From Tetrastigma voinierianum (taxonomy: Eukaryota; Streptophyta; Magnoliopsida; Vitales; Vitaceae): 64,000 bases of DNA. Both the position numbers and the translations under genes were made by a program. Positions 9,625 through 21,499 of the stretch are shown here, in pieces. Position 1 is the stretch's first letter. Every line of letters starts with the position of its first letter. Location of the stretch: assembly GCA_016808115.1 (NCBI GenBank), contig JAEQBH010004654.1, forward strand, positions 496,001 through 560,000, in the 5' to 3' direction. The notes under the pieces were generated by a model. That model was not told the origin of the DNA, did not search any database, and saw only the letters and a program-made list of their open reading frames with translations.

Positions 9625-12525
9625 TGTTTGACCTCGAGACCAAAACACATATACAAATTTAGTTGCCTGATTACCAGAATGTTATAATCCCCGACGCACC
9701 ACCAAACGTTGAGACCAAAAGTCTTCTAGAGTTAATCATTTTCAATTTTGGTTTGGCGATATCTGCAAGTGCAATTAAACAAGTAATAAAATGGATATAA
9801 GTCGGTCTCGATCCACGAGAGATCTCAGGGAATTTTAAATCAACTACCACAGCCCATAAGAAAGCTCCGTCTTATTTGGACCGTAAAGTGATATTAGGAT
9901 CCCGGCAAAAATTTGAAGTATACTAGCACGAGTAAAATAAATGAACAAAAAATAAGGCGGAATATAAAGAATAAGAATAAAGAATAGTTAAGAAAATAAT
10001 AAATGGACTAGCGAATAATTATCTTCGAGGAGGACACATCAAATATCTTCACTATAAGTGAAACCCTTAGATTCACGTAGTTATCACGAGTAAAACTTCT
10101 TGAATATTTCAGGTTTTAAAATCTGTCCAAGGTGTTTAGCAGTACAGCTGGATCTCTCCAAACTCCACATTTCATTATCTAATTTTTCTGAGTCCTCTGA
10201 AAGACGGGGAAGTTAAGCCAACTACTTTTAAAGGGATTTTATAATCACAGGTATTTTTCTTTTACTGGCACCGGCCTGGTACATGGTATGAAACCTTAGC
10301 TCCCAAGTTATCGGTCAAGCAAGGATATACAACTTCGGGATGCTCTTCCTCAAAGTGAGAATAGGTCACCCTCTCCTTGATTGGAATCTCGGCTAACACG
10401 GGATTTGGCCTCACTATTGAATTGAGGTGAACTCTGCTTTTAAATTGATAACTCATTCAACTCTTTCTTAGAGATTTAAGAAGAAGAGATTTGCTCGAAA
10501 TAAACTTGCAAAGCTCATTAAGTCTCAAACTAAGCGGGTTAATATACCCTTTAAGCAATTGTTCATAACTCTCGGGAATGCCTTCTGGCCAATACTTTCA
10601 GGAGGGCCTCCATGAATTCGAGCAATGGGAGCAAATCTTATCACGGGTGCAGCGATATTCGGATGCATGATGAAACCCGACACCGTAAATAAATTCATAA
10701 GCGAAATTCAAGTGCTGAAACAACTACAGGAAAGATAATTTATGACTATAGCATTCACTTAATGGAAGGCTGGATTCCTCGATTCTTGAATTACACGCTC
10801 TGGCGTTCCTGCGTCCATAAGAATAGCTATGATTAGAGGCGAAGAGTTGAATTCCAAAAATTTGTGAACTAAACATTCAGGTAGTAATTTGAAAGAATAG
10901 GAGTGCATTCGAAACACACTCCAAAATCGACAATACCCGAGATCCGGAAAATAAATGAAAGATAAAGCGATAAATCTAATCTAATCTTTAACTATCGGCA
11001 TTCGAGAAGAAAGAAAAGAAAAGAAAACTAAAAGGAAAATAAAGAAAATGAGCCTTCGGCTACCCAGACTACTCTAAAATGCGTGTCACCGCCATTGCGT
11101 TCCTCTTACGGGTAGGCTGGCATTATTTATAGGGTTTCCAGTTGGGCCCTAATCCCAGCGCGTTCGGTTAATGGATTTCGAAGTGGGTAGCCCCAGTTGC
11201 GTTAGTCGCGACGCAAGTCCCTTGGCCAGCGACATCATCAGCTGTCGCGACATCGATCTCGCGTCAGCGACATCAACTAAGTCTATCGCGACCTTGGCGG
11301 TCGTTCGTGATGCCAGCGACCTCAATCTCTTGCCATTGACATCGACCCGTCTTCTGCGGAAGGCTTCAAATGGTTGCCTCTGATGTCAGCGACACATCAA
11401 TCTCTTGTCAGCGACATCAACTAAATGAGCTGCGGCTTTCAACGATGTGTCTTACGGGTGTCGCGACGCCGGTCCGCACATCAGCGACATCACTTTATGC
11501 CTTCTTGCGGGTTTCAATTGGTCTCTCTGATGTAAGCGACATCGATATCTTGTCGCGACAAGTACATGTCATTGAGGTTTAATGGTTATACATTTTGTAG
11601 CGACATCATTCTGTATCGTGACATCGGCTTAAAGGGACTTACAAAGCTTCCCACTTTGATTGCTCTTGGAGTCGAACCATGATCTCTTTGTCGCGACATC
11701 GGCTTATGGATTTGCAGTCTTCACTTGATGATTCCTGTTGTCGCGACATCAATCCCTTGTCGCGACATCAATTCGTATGCCCTTGCGGGTTTCTTTGGTA
11801 AACCACGATGTCGCGACTTAGGTCCTCTGTCGCGGCAAACAACGGAATTACCTCGACTTCATTCTCCGCCGAAGCGTCGCGAAGCCCCGGCGATTCTCTT
11901 GTGTGACCTCCATCGGTCGCGACATCAATATTCGAACATCCACGATCTTTGTCAGCGCGACATCATTCAACAACACGGTTAATCTGTTTGCTTATCACGG
12001 TGACTCTGTGCAGCGACCGATTCTTTATTTCGCTTCGCTTTCTGATGTCACGACGCCTGCTGGTGATCTTGTCGTGACTGGCACTCTTGCGCGGCGATGT
12101 CATTCTTGCTAATTCATTATCGATGTCGCATTGACATCGGATCCTTTGCGACATGAAGTCTTCTTCTTCTTCATTTCACAGTTTAGCCGCTGGAGTTTCT
12201 TTAACTCTCGACTGCCTTGTTCTTCAAATGGCTTGGATTCAGGCTGGAGTTTCTAGCTGCAGCACGGATATGCATTTGATTCTTGCGAGCTTCACGACAT
12301 CAAGGTTCCCTTCATCTTTGTGCGCCTTTTATAACATGACTTGCCCAGTAATTATCTCGTGCGGCTAAATCGCATACGCTAACTTGCAACGAAAATTCTT
12401 GCTTTTCTTGAATTCCACGCCATTTAACGGTTTGGTTAGTTATTCCATAGTCGCATCATAGTATTCCTTTTTACATTAAAATCAAGCAGGAAAAATGGAC
12501 TAAAAATAGATGACTTTTAAGCTCA
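9625..12525 (-). repeat. 3' LTR of the Athila-like element
   Basis: It aligns end to end with 22665-25517. Shared blocks include 'accaaaacacatatacaaat' at the start, 'gagaccaaaagtcttctaga' near 9710, 'tttatagggtttccagttgg' near 11127 (on the minus strand, a region near transcription start), the GTCGCGAC array, and 'taaaaatagatgacttttaa' at the end. The two copies differ by many small insertions and deletions as well as substitutions. The left boundary is uncertain by several bases because AAACTT precedes both LTR copies. Confidence 0.8.
11195..12140. repeat. GTCGCGAC / CAGCGACATC array in 3' LTR
   Basis: More than twenty copies of a 'gtcgcgacatcaa'-type motif occur at irregular spacing. About nine units here read CAGCGACATC, CCAGCGAC or close forms, where the partner LTR at 24.2-25.1 kb reads GTCGCGACATC. 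Other units keep the intact palindrome. Spacing is not constant and there are no unique spacers of uniform size, so this is not a CRISPR array. Confidence 0.8.
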
Positions 12526-12543
12526 AGTAAACTCCCCAAACTT
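12526..12543 (-). promoter_or_regulatory. Polypurine tract before the 3' LTR
   Basis: On the minus strand the sequence AAGTTTGGGGAGTTTACT lies directly upstream of the 3' LTR, the place and composition expected for the plus-strand primer of reverse transcription. Near-copies of its complement (CTCCCCAAACTT or CTCCCCGAACTT) recur inside the element near 13051, 13402 and 20499. Confidence 0.6.
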
Positions 12544-15500
12544 AAGAGTTTGCTTGTCCTCAAGCGAGAAAGAAAGAATTGTTTGTCCTCGAACAAAGGA
12601 CGATACGATACTGTTTTTGCGTGCTTGATCAATTTAATTGAAATACAAGAGTTGCATTGTTTTACGCATCCGACGAGTCCATTTCAAGGTTGGTTCTACT
12701 CTTTATGGTATACAAAACTAAGCTGTTGAAATTGTTTTACAAACCCATAATCGTGGATTACGTTGAAAAATAAATTGTTTTCCTTTCGTCTTCATAAATT
12801 ATTCACTTAACTCCACACAGGTCCTTCCACCGGTTTTTCTTGTTTATTGCTTTCAAATTCCGTAAAGCTTGTTGTTCGTATTGATCTCCTTAATGTAGTA
12901 ATTCCATCACTTGAATCAATCAGTGCTTGGGCTTGTAATGTTAGGCTTAGGTAAAGGGTAGGATAGAAAGGAACTTTTGGTTTAGATTACCACCAGAACT
13001 TTTTCTCTGCTTCTTTCTCCCTTCTGCCATACTCTTTGTATTTTCTTTAATAAACTCCCCGAACTTCATTTTTGGGACATCTCACGGATTTCTTCTATTC
13101 GAGCTGTATGCTCATTTCTCATTTAATAACTCATTTGGGGAATTTTCTTTGTTGTCACCATTCAAGGATAGTGCAATGTTTTACCTTCTTGAGCTTTCTA
13201 CCCTTAGAACTTTGGGTTAATGCACCATGCACGGATAGCATTAGGATACTAGGTGTTGAAACACCCTTTAAGAACTTAATAGTTCAAGAGAATTAGGTCC
13301 TGGTAAAACTTATCCCTTTTTTTATTGTATTTTACATTTGTTGACCCTTTTTCTTTCCATTCCCCTTTTACATCTTTTCTCCTTGAGTTCTTTAAAAACA
13401 ACCTCCCCAAACTTGATTTCATAACCTTTGGTTCTTGGTAATCACGGGTTCTTTCTTGGAAGATTGATTCTTTTGGAAGGATTTGGGGTTTCATTAACTG
13501 ATTTTTGAAATAAGGCTTGATTGACTCAATTCTGGAACTAAGGTATGTACTTTGCTATATAGGTACAGGATTAAGTGAATAACCAGACACCAGAATGCTT
13601 TGCATCGTTTCTTGTCGAATTTGTATCTTTGGGATTTGTACCGATCAATAATCTAACAAGTTCTAGAATGCGGGTTGGCCTCTGGTGTTGTTGATGGGAG
13701 TTCCTTGATTAATTTTTGTTGATGAGTAGTTAAGCTACGCCAGTATCAACAGGTTCCTTGACTCATTGTTCATACCACGATCTCAAAATATGTTTTGTTC
13801 CTTCAATTTAATTGCCCTCTACATTACGGACTCAACGGTTAGGGCTTGGTCACTTTTGCACTTTGTGTTTCAATCAAAGCGTGTTTCATTTGGCCACTTG
13901 TTCTATTTCGACAATTTCTAATCTATTGCTTCATTCAAGCGTAGCTCATGACAACTCAGAGGCGGTTTTGTGGGCTAGTTTGCCACTTTTATTTTCTAAC
14001 TATGCATCACAAAGCCTGACACAACATGGAACAAAAAAAAATTCGTCTTTGCAACATTCAGTTCAAATTCTTATTTTATTTACGATTCAATTGCAACAGG
14101 ATGGACTGGTTCAAGTAAGGATAAAGAGGGTAAGGAAGGTTAGGCGGGAGGAAGGTCTATTTTTTCTTTTGAAATGGCAGGGCAGTGTTGGGGGGATCTA
14201 GTCACGAGTGTACCTAAATGAGCTGGGAGTCGAGAATTTTCAATTCTCTTCCTTTTTCTTTCTCTTCTTGGACCTCCTAATTTGTTCTTTCGTGAAATCA
14301 TTGGAGATCAGCATGCCCCTGTTGACTCATCCTGCCTCTTCCCCCGAGCCATTCTATTCATGTTCCTCCACATTTCATTAAACCTCTAAAAAAATTTGGA
14401 AGATTGTTGTTATCAGATCAGAATTTTCTCATGTTCTTTTTCCTTTGTGGGTTCAGCATCCTTACCTTCTTATCTCTATCAATCAGTTTATTTCATCGCC
14501 AAACGAGACTTGTACTTGACCAAAAGCCCTTGATTTGCTCCTGATTTGGCTTCTTCTTCACGTATCTCTTTTCTTTATCAAATGACCAGGGTTAGAATCC
14601 TAGCTCAGCCCAGTTGTTATAAAAAGCTTCATGACTTAGTTTGAGTTTACGTAACCAGTTGCGGTCTGTACCATTAATTTCTTTCTTAAAGCTCTTCACA
14701 CTTCTTTGCTTCGAAATTTTTCTCATATGTTCCTCTTTCTTAAACCCCGGGTTCTTCTCCCACTCTTTGGTCTTCTTCTTTGTAGCTCCATCTCATGCTC
14801 CTTTTCTTCTTGTTTTGACTCTTGTAAAGCTGTTTGAGTCTCTTCTTTTTCGTTCTTTTCATAAATGCCTTCTCGAATTCCTGTAGTGTGAGTTCCTTCA
14901 TTACAATTTTAAATCGATTCTATCTTTGCATGGCATTGAGGAGCTTAGGTATCGAAGCGTTCTCTTGTTGCCGCCGGGCTTTCTCCATGTTGGAGAATTC
15001 TGTTCTGTAGGGAGGCGGCTAAAGAATGGAGAAGTTTCTTAATTTGTATGCATCTTGCCAGCCATTCTCGATTAAAAATGAAATCATTGTTGTCGGGTGG
15101 GTTTTTAAGTTTGCTCTGCTCATGTTAATGCCTCTGAGTCTCTTTGGTCCTTTTAGTGGGGCTTCATCTTTTTCTCTACCGGCCACCCCCTTTTCTTGGT
15201 TTCTTGGTCCTTTGCTGGCACTCACATTGAAGAGTGGTGAAACTCTGGGCGCTGCTTCTTCGATTCCCATCTGCTTTCACTTTGACCTTGAACATAGAGC
15301 AGTGATTGTTCTTGGGTGAGGTCAGCCTCTTTTATTTCCTTCATGATGCCTCATGATAGAATTTTCAATGACAAACTCCTGCATTGATCTTGTATCCCTT
15401 TAGGATTGCATACGGCAACCACGACTTCTTGTTCTCTCAAGCATTGCACCTGCGTGTTTTGTTGGAACCAAAACGAAGCTGGAGAGTAAACATACCTTCG

Positions 15501-17150
15501 GCTTCCTCGGTGAGAGGCTTCCCACTATTAAATGTTCTTAGCCTTCCCTTCTCCTTGGTTTATTGCACCTTACCATTAGTGAGCTTCTTGAAATCTTTCC
15601 AAAATCTGGTTTTTTTCCAAAAGTTTCTTGAATTTGGAACCATGTTTGTGCCTTTGCCATGCCATAGGCCGTTGATGGCCTTAGCTTCATATGAAACCAG
15701 GACTCCTCCCAACAAAAACCGCTCCATCCTTCCTTCCTACCAAATTTGAATAAAACTCTCTTACCGAGTCTTTGTATACCACGATTTTTTTTTGTGTGCG
15801 GGAGACTCTCCCACCCTCTACGCTCCTATCATCTCCTTAGAAGAATGAAGGATTTTTAATCTCCTCTCTGTGACAAACCCCTTGTTGTTAGCATAATATT
15901 TTTTCCAGGGTATGCTTCGTCGACACGAATCTTCTACTTAACTTCTTCTTACTCTCTTTCCCTTTCCTTTTACTGCTCTTTTTTGGGAGTTTCTACTACT
16001 TAGGAGCTTCGGTGTTGATGGCACCTCTCACGATTGTTCTTCTTGGCGAATCTCGTCTAAGTGTTTTCTTCTTGACGAGGTTTCTTCTTACGGTTGTTCA
16101 TGTTTCCTCGTAATCTCGTCTAGGTTAGGGATGGGATTCAAATTTGACCATTGGAAACTGGAAGAAAAACTTTTCAAAGGTTTGGAAAGCTAGGGTTTTT
16201 GAGGGTTGAGATTGAAGGAAAGAAGGTGAATAGCTATGTGGTTTGGAGTGAATGATAAAGTTTCCAACGGTTCACAATTCAATCAATGTTTGTGGGCTAC
16301 TTATTGCTTCATTAAAACCATGCGACTTCAGTTTAGCCTCTTTTTTATTTGAGATCATTGAATTTAAGGGCTTTTAAAGTGAGTTAATGGCATTAAAAAC
16401 TCTTTATGTCGCGACATGTTAAGTTTGACATCCGGTGAATTTTAGGAATTTGTTTGATTATCATGTTGCGACATCCTTTTTATTCATGTTTTTATTCCCC
16501 AGCTATTTCCTACCTTGTTGGGGTTGTTGCGACATCATTTTTTTCATTTTTCACAGTGGTGTCGCGACATATACCTTCTTCCTTCAATACTCACAAATTG
16601 CCCTTTCAAAACAGGTCACGACATCAATGTTTTGTCGCGACATCACTTATGTCACGACATAACCTTTAAATGGCGACCTAAACCCTCTAACTTCAAATGA
16701 TCACCAAGAACCTTGAATTCTCTTATTGTTCCTAACCTTTTAGACATCTCTTCGAGCATCTCCAAGCAAAGATTTAACAAATCAATTCAAGTATATCTCT
16801 GAGAATTGGGTTAGGAGAAGGTTACTCCCCCTTTTCTCATGTTGTGATTTCCTGAGTTCTTTGGAATTGTTCTGGCAAGTTGCCTTGCCATTCATGTCTT
16901 TAAGCCTTCACGGAAGCTCACTATGATGAACTAAAGGAAAAAATCTAATTAAACCACCATTAATTTCTAAAAATTAAATCTATCTTTATAAACAAATACG
17001 ATCTAATTTTCATAACTAAAAAGAAAAAATATTTCAAAACTTAAAATCGGAAGATTGATCATATGGGTTTACTCCATTAAATTTGCTCAGTTTTGAGTCC
17101 TTAATTCGGACTTCTTTGTTGTGGTACTTCTTCTTTTTCCTTAAGAACCG
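12544..17150 (-). other. Unassigned 3' internal region of the Athila-like element
   Basis: About 4.6 kb between integrase and the PPT. In Athila elements this interval carries an env-like reading frame. On the minus strand only short basic pieces survive, for example 13494-13276 and 15270-15019 (83 codons, lysine/arginine-rich), with no recognisable signal peptide or membrane segment. The plus-strand frames in this stretch (such as 13812-14201 and 15384-15749) are rich in Phe, Leu and Ser, as expected for complements of purine-rich sequence. A small GTCGCGAC cluster lies at 16405-16680. No function can be assigned. Confidence 0.5.
16405..16680. repeat. Small internal GTCGCGAC cluster
   Basis: About eight copies of 'gtcgcgacat' or one-step variants (gttgcgacat, gtcacgacat) occur in 275 bases, outside the LTRs but inside the same element. 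The tightest group is at 16615-16665, where three occur about 20 bases apart. Confidence 0.7.
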
Positions 17151-18320
17151 GAGTTAGGTTTTCATTTCCCTCTTCCACTGTTTAGATAATGCTTTAACCT
17201 ACGTCCATTGACCTTGAATTCTTCCATTATCCCGGAGTCCTCGGTGTCCTTGCTCCCGAATGTAGTACTTGACACCTTGTGTATGGCCAGCTCCATTTAG
17301 TTTTAATTTCCACAGAAAGCAATTTGAGTCCTAAATTAAAGCAATGAGAACTGTTCCCACACTCTGAACTCCGAACTCTTTTCTCAAAATTCTACGATCA
17401 TGCCATTTCTTTGTCTTGTCTTTTTGTATATTCTAGCATTATCATAGGCTTCATTTCAATTCTTCAAATTTCTGCATGTGCTTTGAGCAATTCTTCAAGA
17501 ATTTCTTAAAATCAAGTTTAACTTCTTGACGGGCCTACATTGCCTTGTATTCCAATTCAAGAGGTAGATGACATGGTTTGCCAAAACAACTCTCAGATGG
17601 GACATTCTAATGTGGGGTTTTGTGGCGTACTCCCTGTAGTTTCCAAGTGTGACACATCGCTCAAGACTAATCCTTCCTACTGAGCTCACCGTCTTTCAAG
17701 TATTCTTTGATCTCCCTCGTTGGAAATTTCGCTGTCCATTGGTCCGGATGATAAGCTAAACTCATTACATGCTTGATCCCATACCCGCCATGAGTTTTGC
17801 AAATATTTCGTTTGGTAAAGTGGGCTCCCATCACTAATGATAGCTCGGGTGTTCCAAATCGCTTTCAAAATATTCTTTTCAGAAGAAACTCAACTGCTTA
17901 GCATCATTCCTTGACACATCAAGTTTCCACCCATTTAGAACGTAATCTATCGCAAAGATGTATAGGTTTCCAAATGATGGTGGAAAGGTCCCATAAAATC
18001 TATCTCCACAGCCAAAAATTTTGTATCACCATAATACCTGAGGGGCATTTCATTCCTCGTTGCTGATATTTCCAATCTTTTGGCATCTATCACAATAATT
18101 TAACCCACTCAAGACAATCTCCGAAGATAGTGGGCCAATAAAACTCGATTGAGTATCTTGTGAGTCGCTCTTTCTCCGTAAAAATGTCCCCATATGGCGA
18201 TGCATGAATTCATTTAAAATGTTGCCTTGTTCACTTTCCTAAGACACATCTTCTTATTATCATGCCAGCACCTCTTTGAATAATATGCGGGTCATCCCAA
18301 ATATAATTCACGCCGCCTGA
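17150..18320 (-). pseudogene. Athila-like integrase, broken
   Basis: Integrase joins the cDNA copy to host DNA. Reading on the minus strand, the CC half of the zinc-binding domain appears as CDRCQKIGNIS (about 18098-18060). It is followed after a frame change by the core start (VEIDFMGPFPPSFGNLYIFA), then NTRAIISDGSPLYQ (about 17855-17815) corresponding to the family's 'GTPRAIISDEGSHF'. After further breaks come 'RMSHLRVVLANHVIYLLNW' (about 17610-17560), equivalent to the 'GMSPYRLVYGKACHLPVELEH' block, and the C-terminal 'MEEFKVNGRRLKHYL' near 17220-17170. At least three frameshifts or stops make it non-functional. Confidence 0.85.
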
Positions 18321-18599
18321 AGCCTCTTCATATAGTCACTCAAGGCATTACTCCACAAGCCGATAATTACAATATCAAGATACCATGGAAGCTGAAGGAA
18401 ACTTAAATGAATTGCCTGTCCGGGAAGTTCTCTCGTTAACATCACATTTTCTTCTTCATCACCGCTTCTTTTTCTACTCGACAAGCCGATCACCATCACA
18501 TCAAGCCACATCCCTTTATCCTCGATTTCCAAATCAAACTCCCCGGCACGCAGAAGACTCAATCTTTATCAATCTGCTTAGCTTCCTTGACATCATATT

Positions 18600-19960
18600 T
18601 GATTGCTGCGTGATCGCTGTGAATTACCACATGGGATCCTAAAATGTATTGCCTAAATTTTCACAAGCAAATACTATGGCTAGCACTTCCTTTCGCTTGT
18701 CGAGTAGTCTTCAGGCTTCATTGAAGGTCTTACTAGCATAGTATATGGCCCTGAATACTTTCTCTTTTCTTTGCCCCAACACAGCTCCCATGGCAAAATC
18801 ACTGGCATCACACATTATTTCAAACTCTCGATCCCATTCCTGGGTGGGCAAAACATTATAAGTGCTGGCATTCAACTGACTCTTGATTTCTTCAAAAGCA
18901 TCCTCGGCAGGAGTCATCAAAATCGAATCCTCAGATCTTTTTCCGCACCGCATAGTGGTCTGGCTATTTTTGAAAAGTCTTTGATGAATCTCCGGTAAAA
19001 TCCAGATGCCCCAAGAAGCTTCTTACTCCTTTTACTCAGGCAGAGTTTCTATACGGATACCTGGATCGGGTCCAATTTCTGTTCAAGAGCAGAAATTTTG
19101 TGCCCAAGAACAATACCTTTCCGTCACTCTATAAATGGCATTTTTCCATCCAAGGCTAATGCTTGTCTTGGCATCTAAGAAGCACTGCTTTCCGCATTGT
19201 TTAAACATCGTCAAAGCCGGATCCATACATGCTGAAGTCATCCATGAAAATTTCCATAACTTCTTCAACTAAGTCTCGAGAATATTGACATCATACACCT
19301 TTGGATCGTAGCAGATATTTACACGCCCCAAAATGGCATCCTTCAAGGCAAAGGTACCATAGGCATGTGAAGGTGGTATTCTCTCGGGTCCTCAGTGCAA
19401 TAGCAATCTGATCGCATTCGAGTACCCATCCAAAACAAAAGTGAGTGCCATTCCGCTTAACCCGTCCAACATTTGATCAATGAAAGGCAAAGTGGAAATG
19501 ATCTTTTCTGGCTTAGCGAATTCAACTTCCCAGGATCAATACATACCCTCCATCCCCGCCACCGTTTTGCTTAATAATCATCCATTTTTTTTCATTCTGA
19601 ATACAAGAAACCCCTTTCTTTTCGGGAACCACATGGATCGGGTCACCTGGGCAATCACTCAAATAAAGATAGATAAAACCAGCATTTAGCAATTCAGTTC
19701 CTCCTTCTCGACTACTCCTTCATTACTGATCTCACTTCCTCGTGTCTGACAGATGGTTTTCAAGTCTCTTCTAGCAGAATCTTATGCATGCAAATTATTG
19801 ACTGACACTTCAAATTTCAATGACCAAGCTAGCGATCTCTTGTGCTCTCCTCCTCTCCCCTCTCTCCTTAATATTTTCAGCAATCTTTGTTCCTCAAAGA
19901 TCACCGGAAGTCCGTCAAATGATCAACGGTTTTTCTTCGGTAATTCTAAGTAAGCATACT
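18600..19960 (-). pseudogene. Athila-like reverse transcriptase and RNase H, broken
   Basis: Reverse transcriptase copies element RNA to DNA and RNase H removes the RNA strand. On the minus strand the RT N-terminal blocks read as LPFIDQMLDGLSGMA (about 19500-19440) and FVLDGYS. The catalytic FMDDFSMYGS is intact at 19257-19219, corresponding to the family's F/YxDD box. The RT/RNase H junction reads EFEIMCDASDFAMGAVLGQR at about 18830-18770, followed by FRAIYYASKTFNEA. RNase H downstream of that is not readable. Frameshifts separate these blocks, so no full-length protein can be made. Plus-strand frames over this stretch are shadows. Confidence 0.9.
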
Positions 19961-20045
19961 TTAAATGACGCGGGCAACTCTTTCCAAAACTAGTCCTTCA
20001 GACCGGGTTTCTTGATGAATCTCCTCTTTTCAATATTTTCTGTCA

Positions 20046-20720
20046 CTACGGCTTCAAGCTCATCATAGTTTCTAAAGAATGAAAACCGCTGTATGGAAAT
20101 TCGCACAAACATCTTCTAAGATAATGGGAATTCATCTCTTTTTCATTGATAAATCGAGTATTACATTCATTATAGCCATCAGTGGTGGAAGTATAGACAA
20201 AATCTGCTACATTGCAACTTTCCTTGTCTCTGTCTATATTTTGCATACTTTTGATCAAGTTAAAAGCAGCAGCTTCTTCTCCAACCCTCAAGGTAAGAAC
20301 TCCTTTTTGCATGTCAACTCGAGCAACAAAGAGCAGGAATGGTCTTCCCGCAGCGTGGTACTGCGGAATCTTCTTCCATGTCCACGATGAAGTCTACTGA
20401 AAACAAATTTCCCAACAAAGATTCAGCACATCTTCTAAGACTCCTTCAAGTTTCACCACGATCTGTCTCACTATTTGAAGAGTAATACAGGGAATAACCT
20501 CCCCAAACTTAGTTTCTTGCAATGTAAAGAGGCATCAAATCGATACTAGCTCCCGAAATAGCGTAGAGCTTCCTGAATTCAATTCCTCTAATAATACAAG
20601 GAATCGAAGCTCCCTGGTCTTTCATCTCTTTACTCGTAGTTCTTTCTTCGACATCGACTGCAAGTGGCAAGAGATTCACTATTCCTTCCTACTATTTTTC
20701 TTTCGTCAAGATGTCCTTCA
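20046..20720 (-). pseudogene. Athila-like aspartic protease region, broken
   Basis: The minus strand contains ISGASIDLMPLYIAR (about 20575-20520), matching the family's 'CDLGASINLMPLSI' active-site block with the first Asp not preserved in the readable frame. After broken frames it reads MQKGVLTLRVGEEAAAFNLI (20312-20250), the family's 'VQKGELTLRVGDEKVTFNL' block. This is the retropepsin that matures the gag-pol polyprotein. Upstream on the same strand (about 20820-20700) a remnant of the linker with RLQGFEDFLEIW is visible. Confidence 0.8.
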
Positions 20721-21499
20721 GAATTTCAGATGTATGGCATCCGAGCTACCACTTCGCAAAGGCATACGATCTCTCCAAATTTCTAGAAAGTCTTCAAAAC
20801 CTTGCAACCGCTTCCCTATCTCGATTTCGTAGCCTCTGTGGAAATGGGATCGTGTGTCTAGATCCTCGACGTTCTTCCCTTCACTCCTTCTTCTTTTCTT
20901 TCTCTCTCCAAGACTCTTCCTTTCGGTCTTCCTCCCTTCTTTGTCATTGGCCATCTTTTCTTTTCAACTTTTCTATTTCCTTCCCACTCCTCACCAGACA
21001 AACATGCAAATTCCTGATTTTTCGTGTCACTAGGGGAAGGTATCTTCCTCTAGCTTTGCGTGGTTGGGGGCCACCGCCTACTTGCGGTTCCGTGTTCTTC
21101 AGTGGATGCATTGGTGGTGTTCTCGGTACCTGAGAATTGGTAGCAATTGCTTCCAACTCGCAAACTTTTGTTCATGGAGGTTCAACAAATTTTACAGATC
21201 CTCTACAGAAATGCAAAGACTGCTCTTCGCATCGGGGCCTCCTCGACCTTCGATATTCATTTCTGTGTTCATTTCTCGTCAAGGTCGTTGAACCCTGGTT
21301 GCTGATAACCCCAAGAGGGTTCCCGTCCATGCCTGGGCCTTGTGGAAGCCCTCCACCATATGGTAGGAGAAGTTCTCATGGTTCCTCAAAGGCCGTGATA
21401 ATGTGCCGACAGTTAGTATTTAGTTTGAAATGGTAAGCTCGCTCACCCGCATACTTAACCTCTTCAAGATCATAGAATTGTTCTTCTCGCCACTCTTGA

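Noticed and set aside
11195..12140. Possible CRISPR array
   Set aside because: The motif is short and palindromic, spacing varies widely, no uniform spacers exist, there are no cas genes, and the DNA is plant nuclear.
13812..15749. Plus-strand frames of 81-129 codons
   Set aside because: They lie inside the minus-strand Athila-like element, show no family motif, and have Phe/Leu/Ser-rich shadow composition.
20711..21133. 140-codon plus-strand frame
   Set aside because: Shadow of the minus-strand gag/pol linker. Its Ser/Phe/Leu composition is that of the complement of purine-rich coding sequence.
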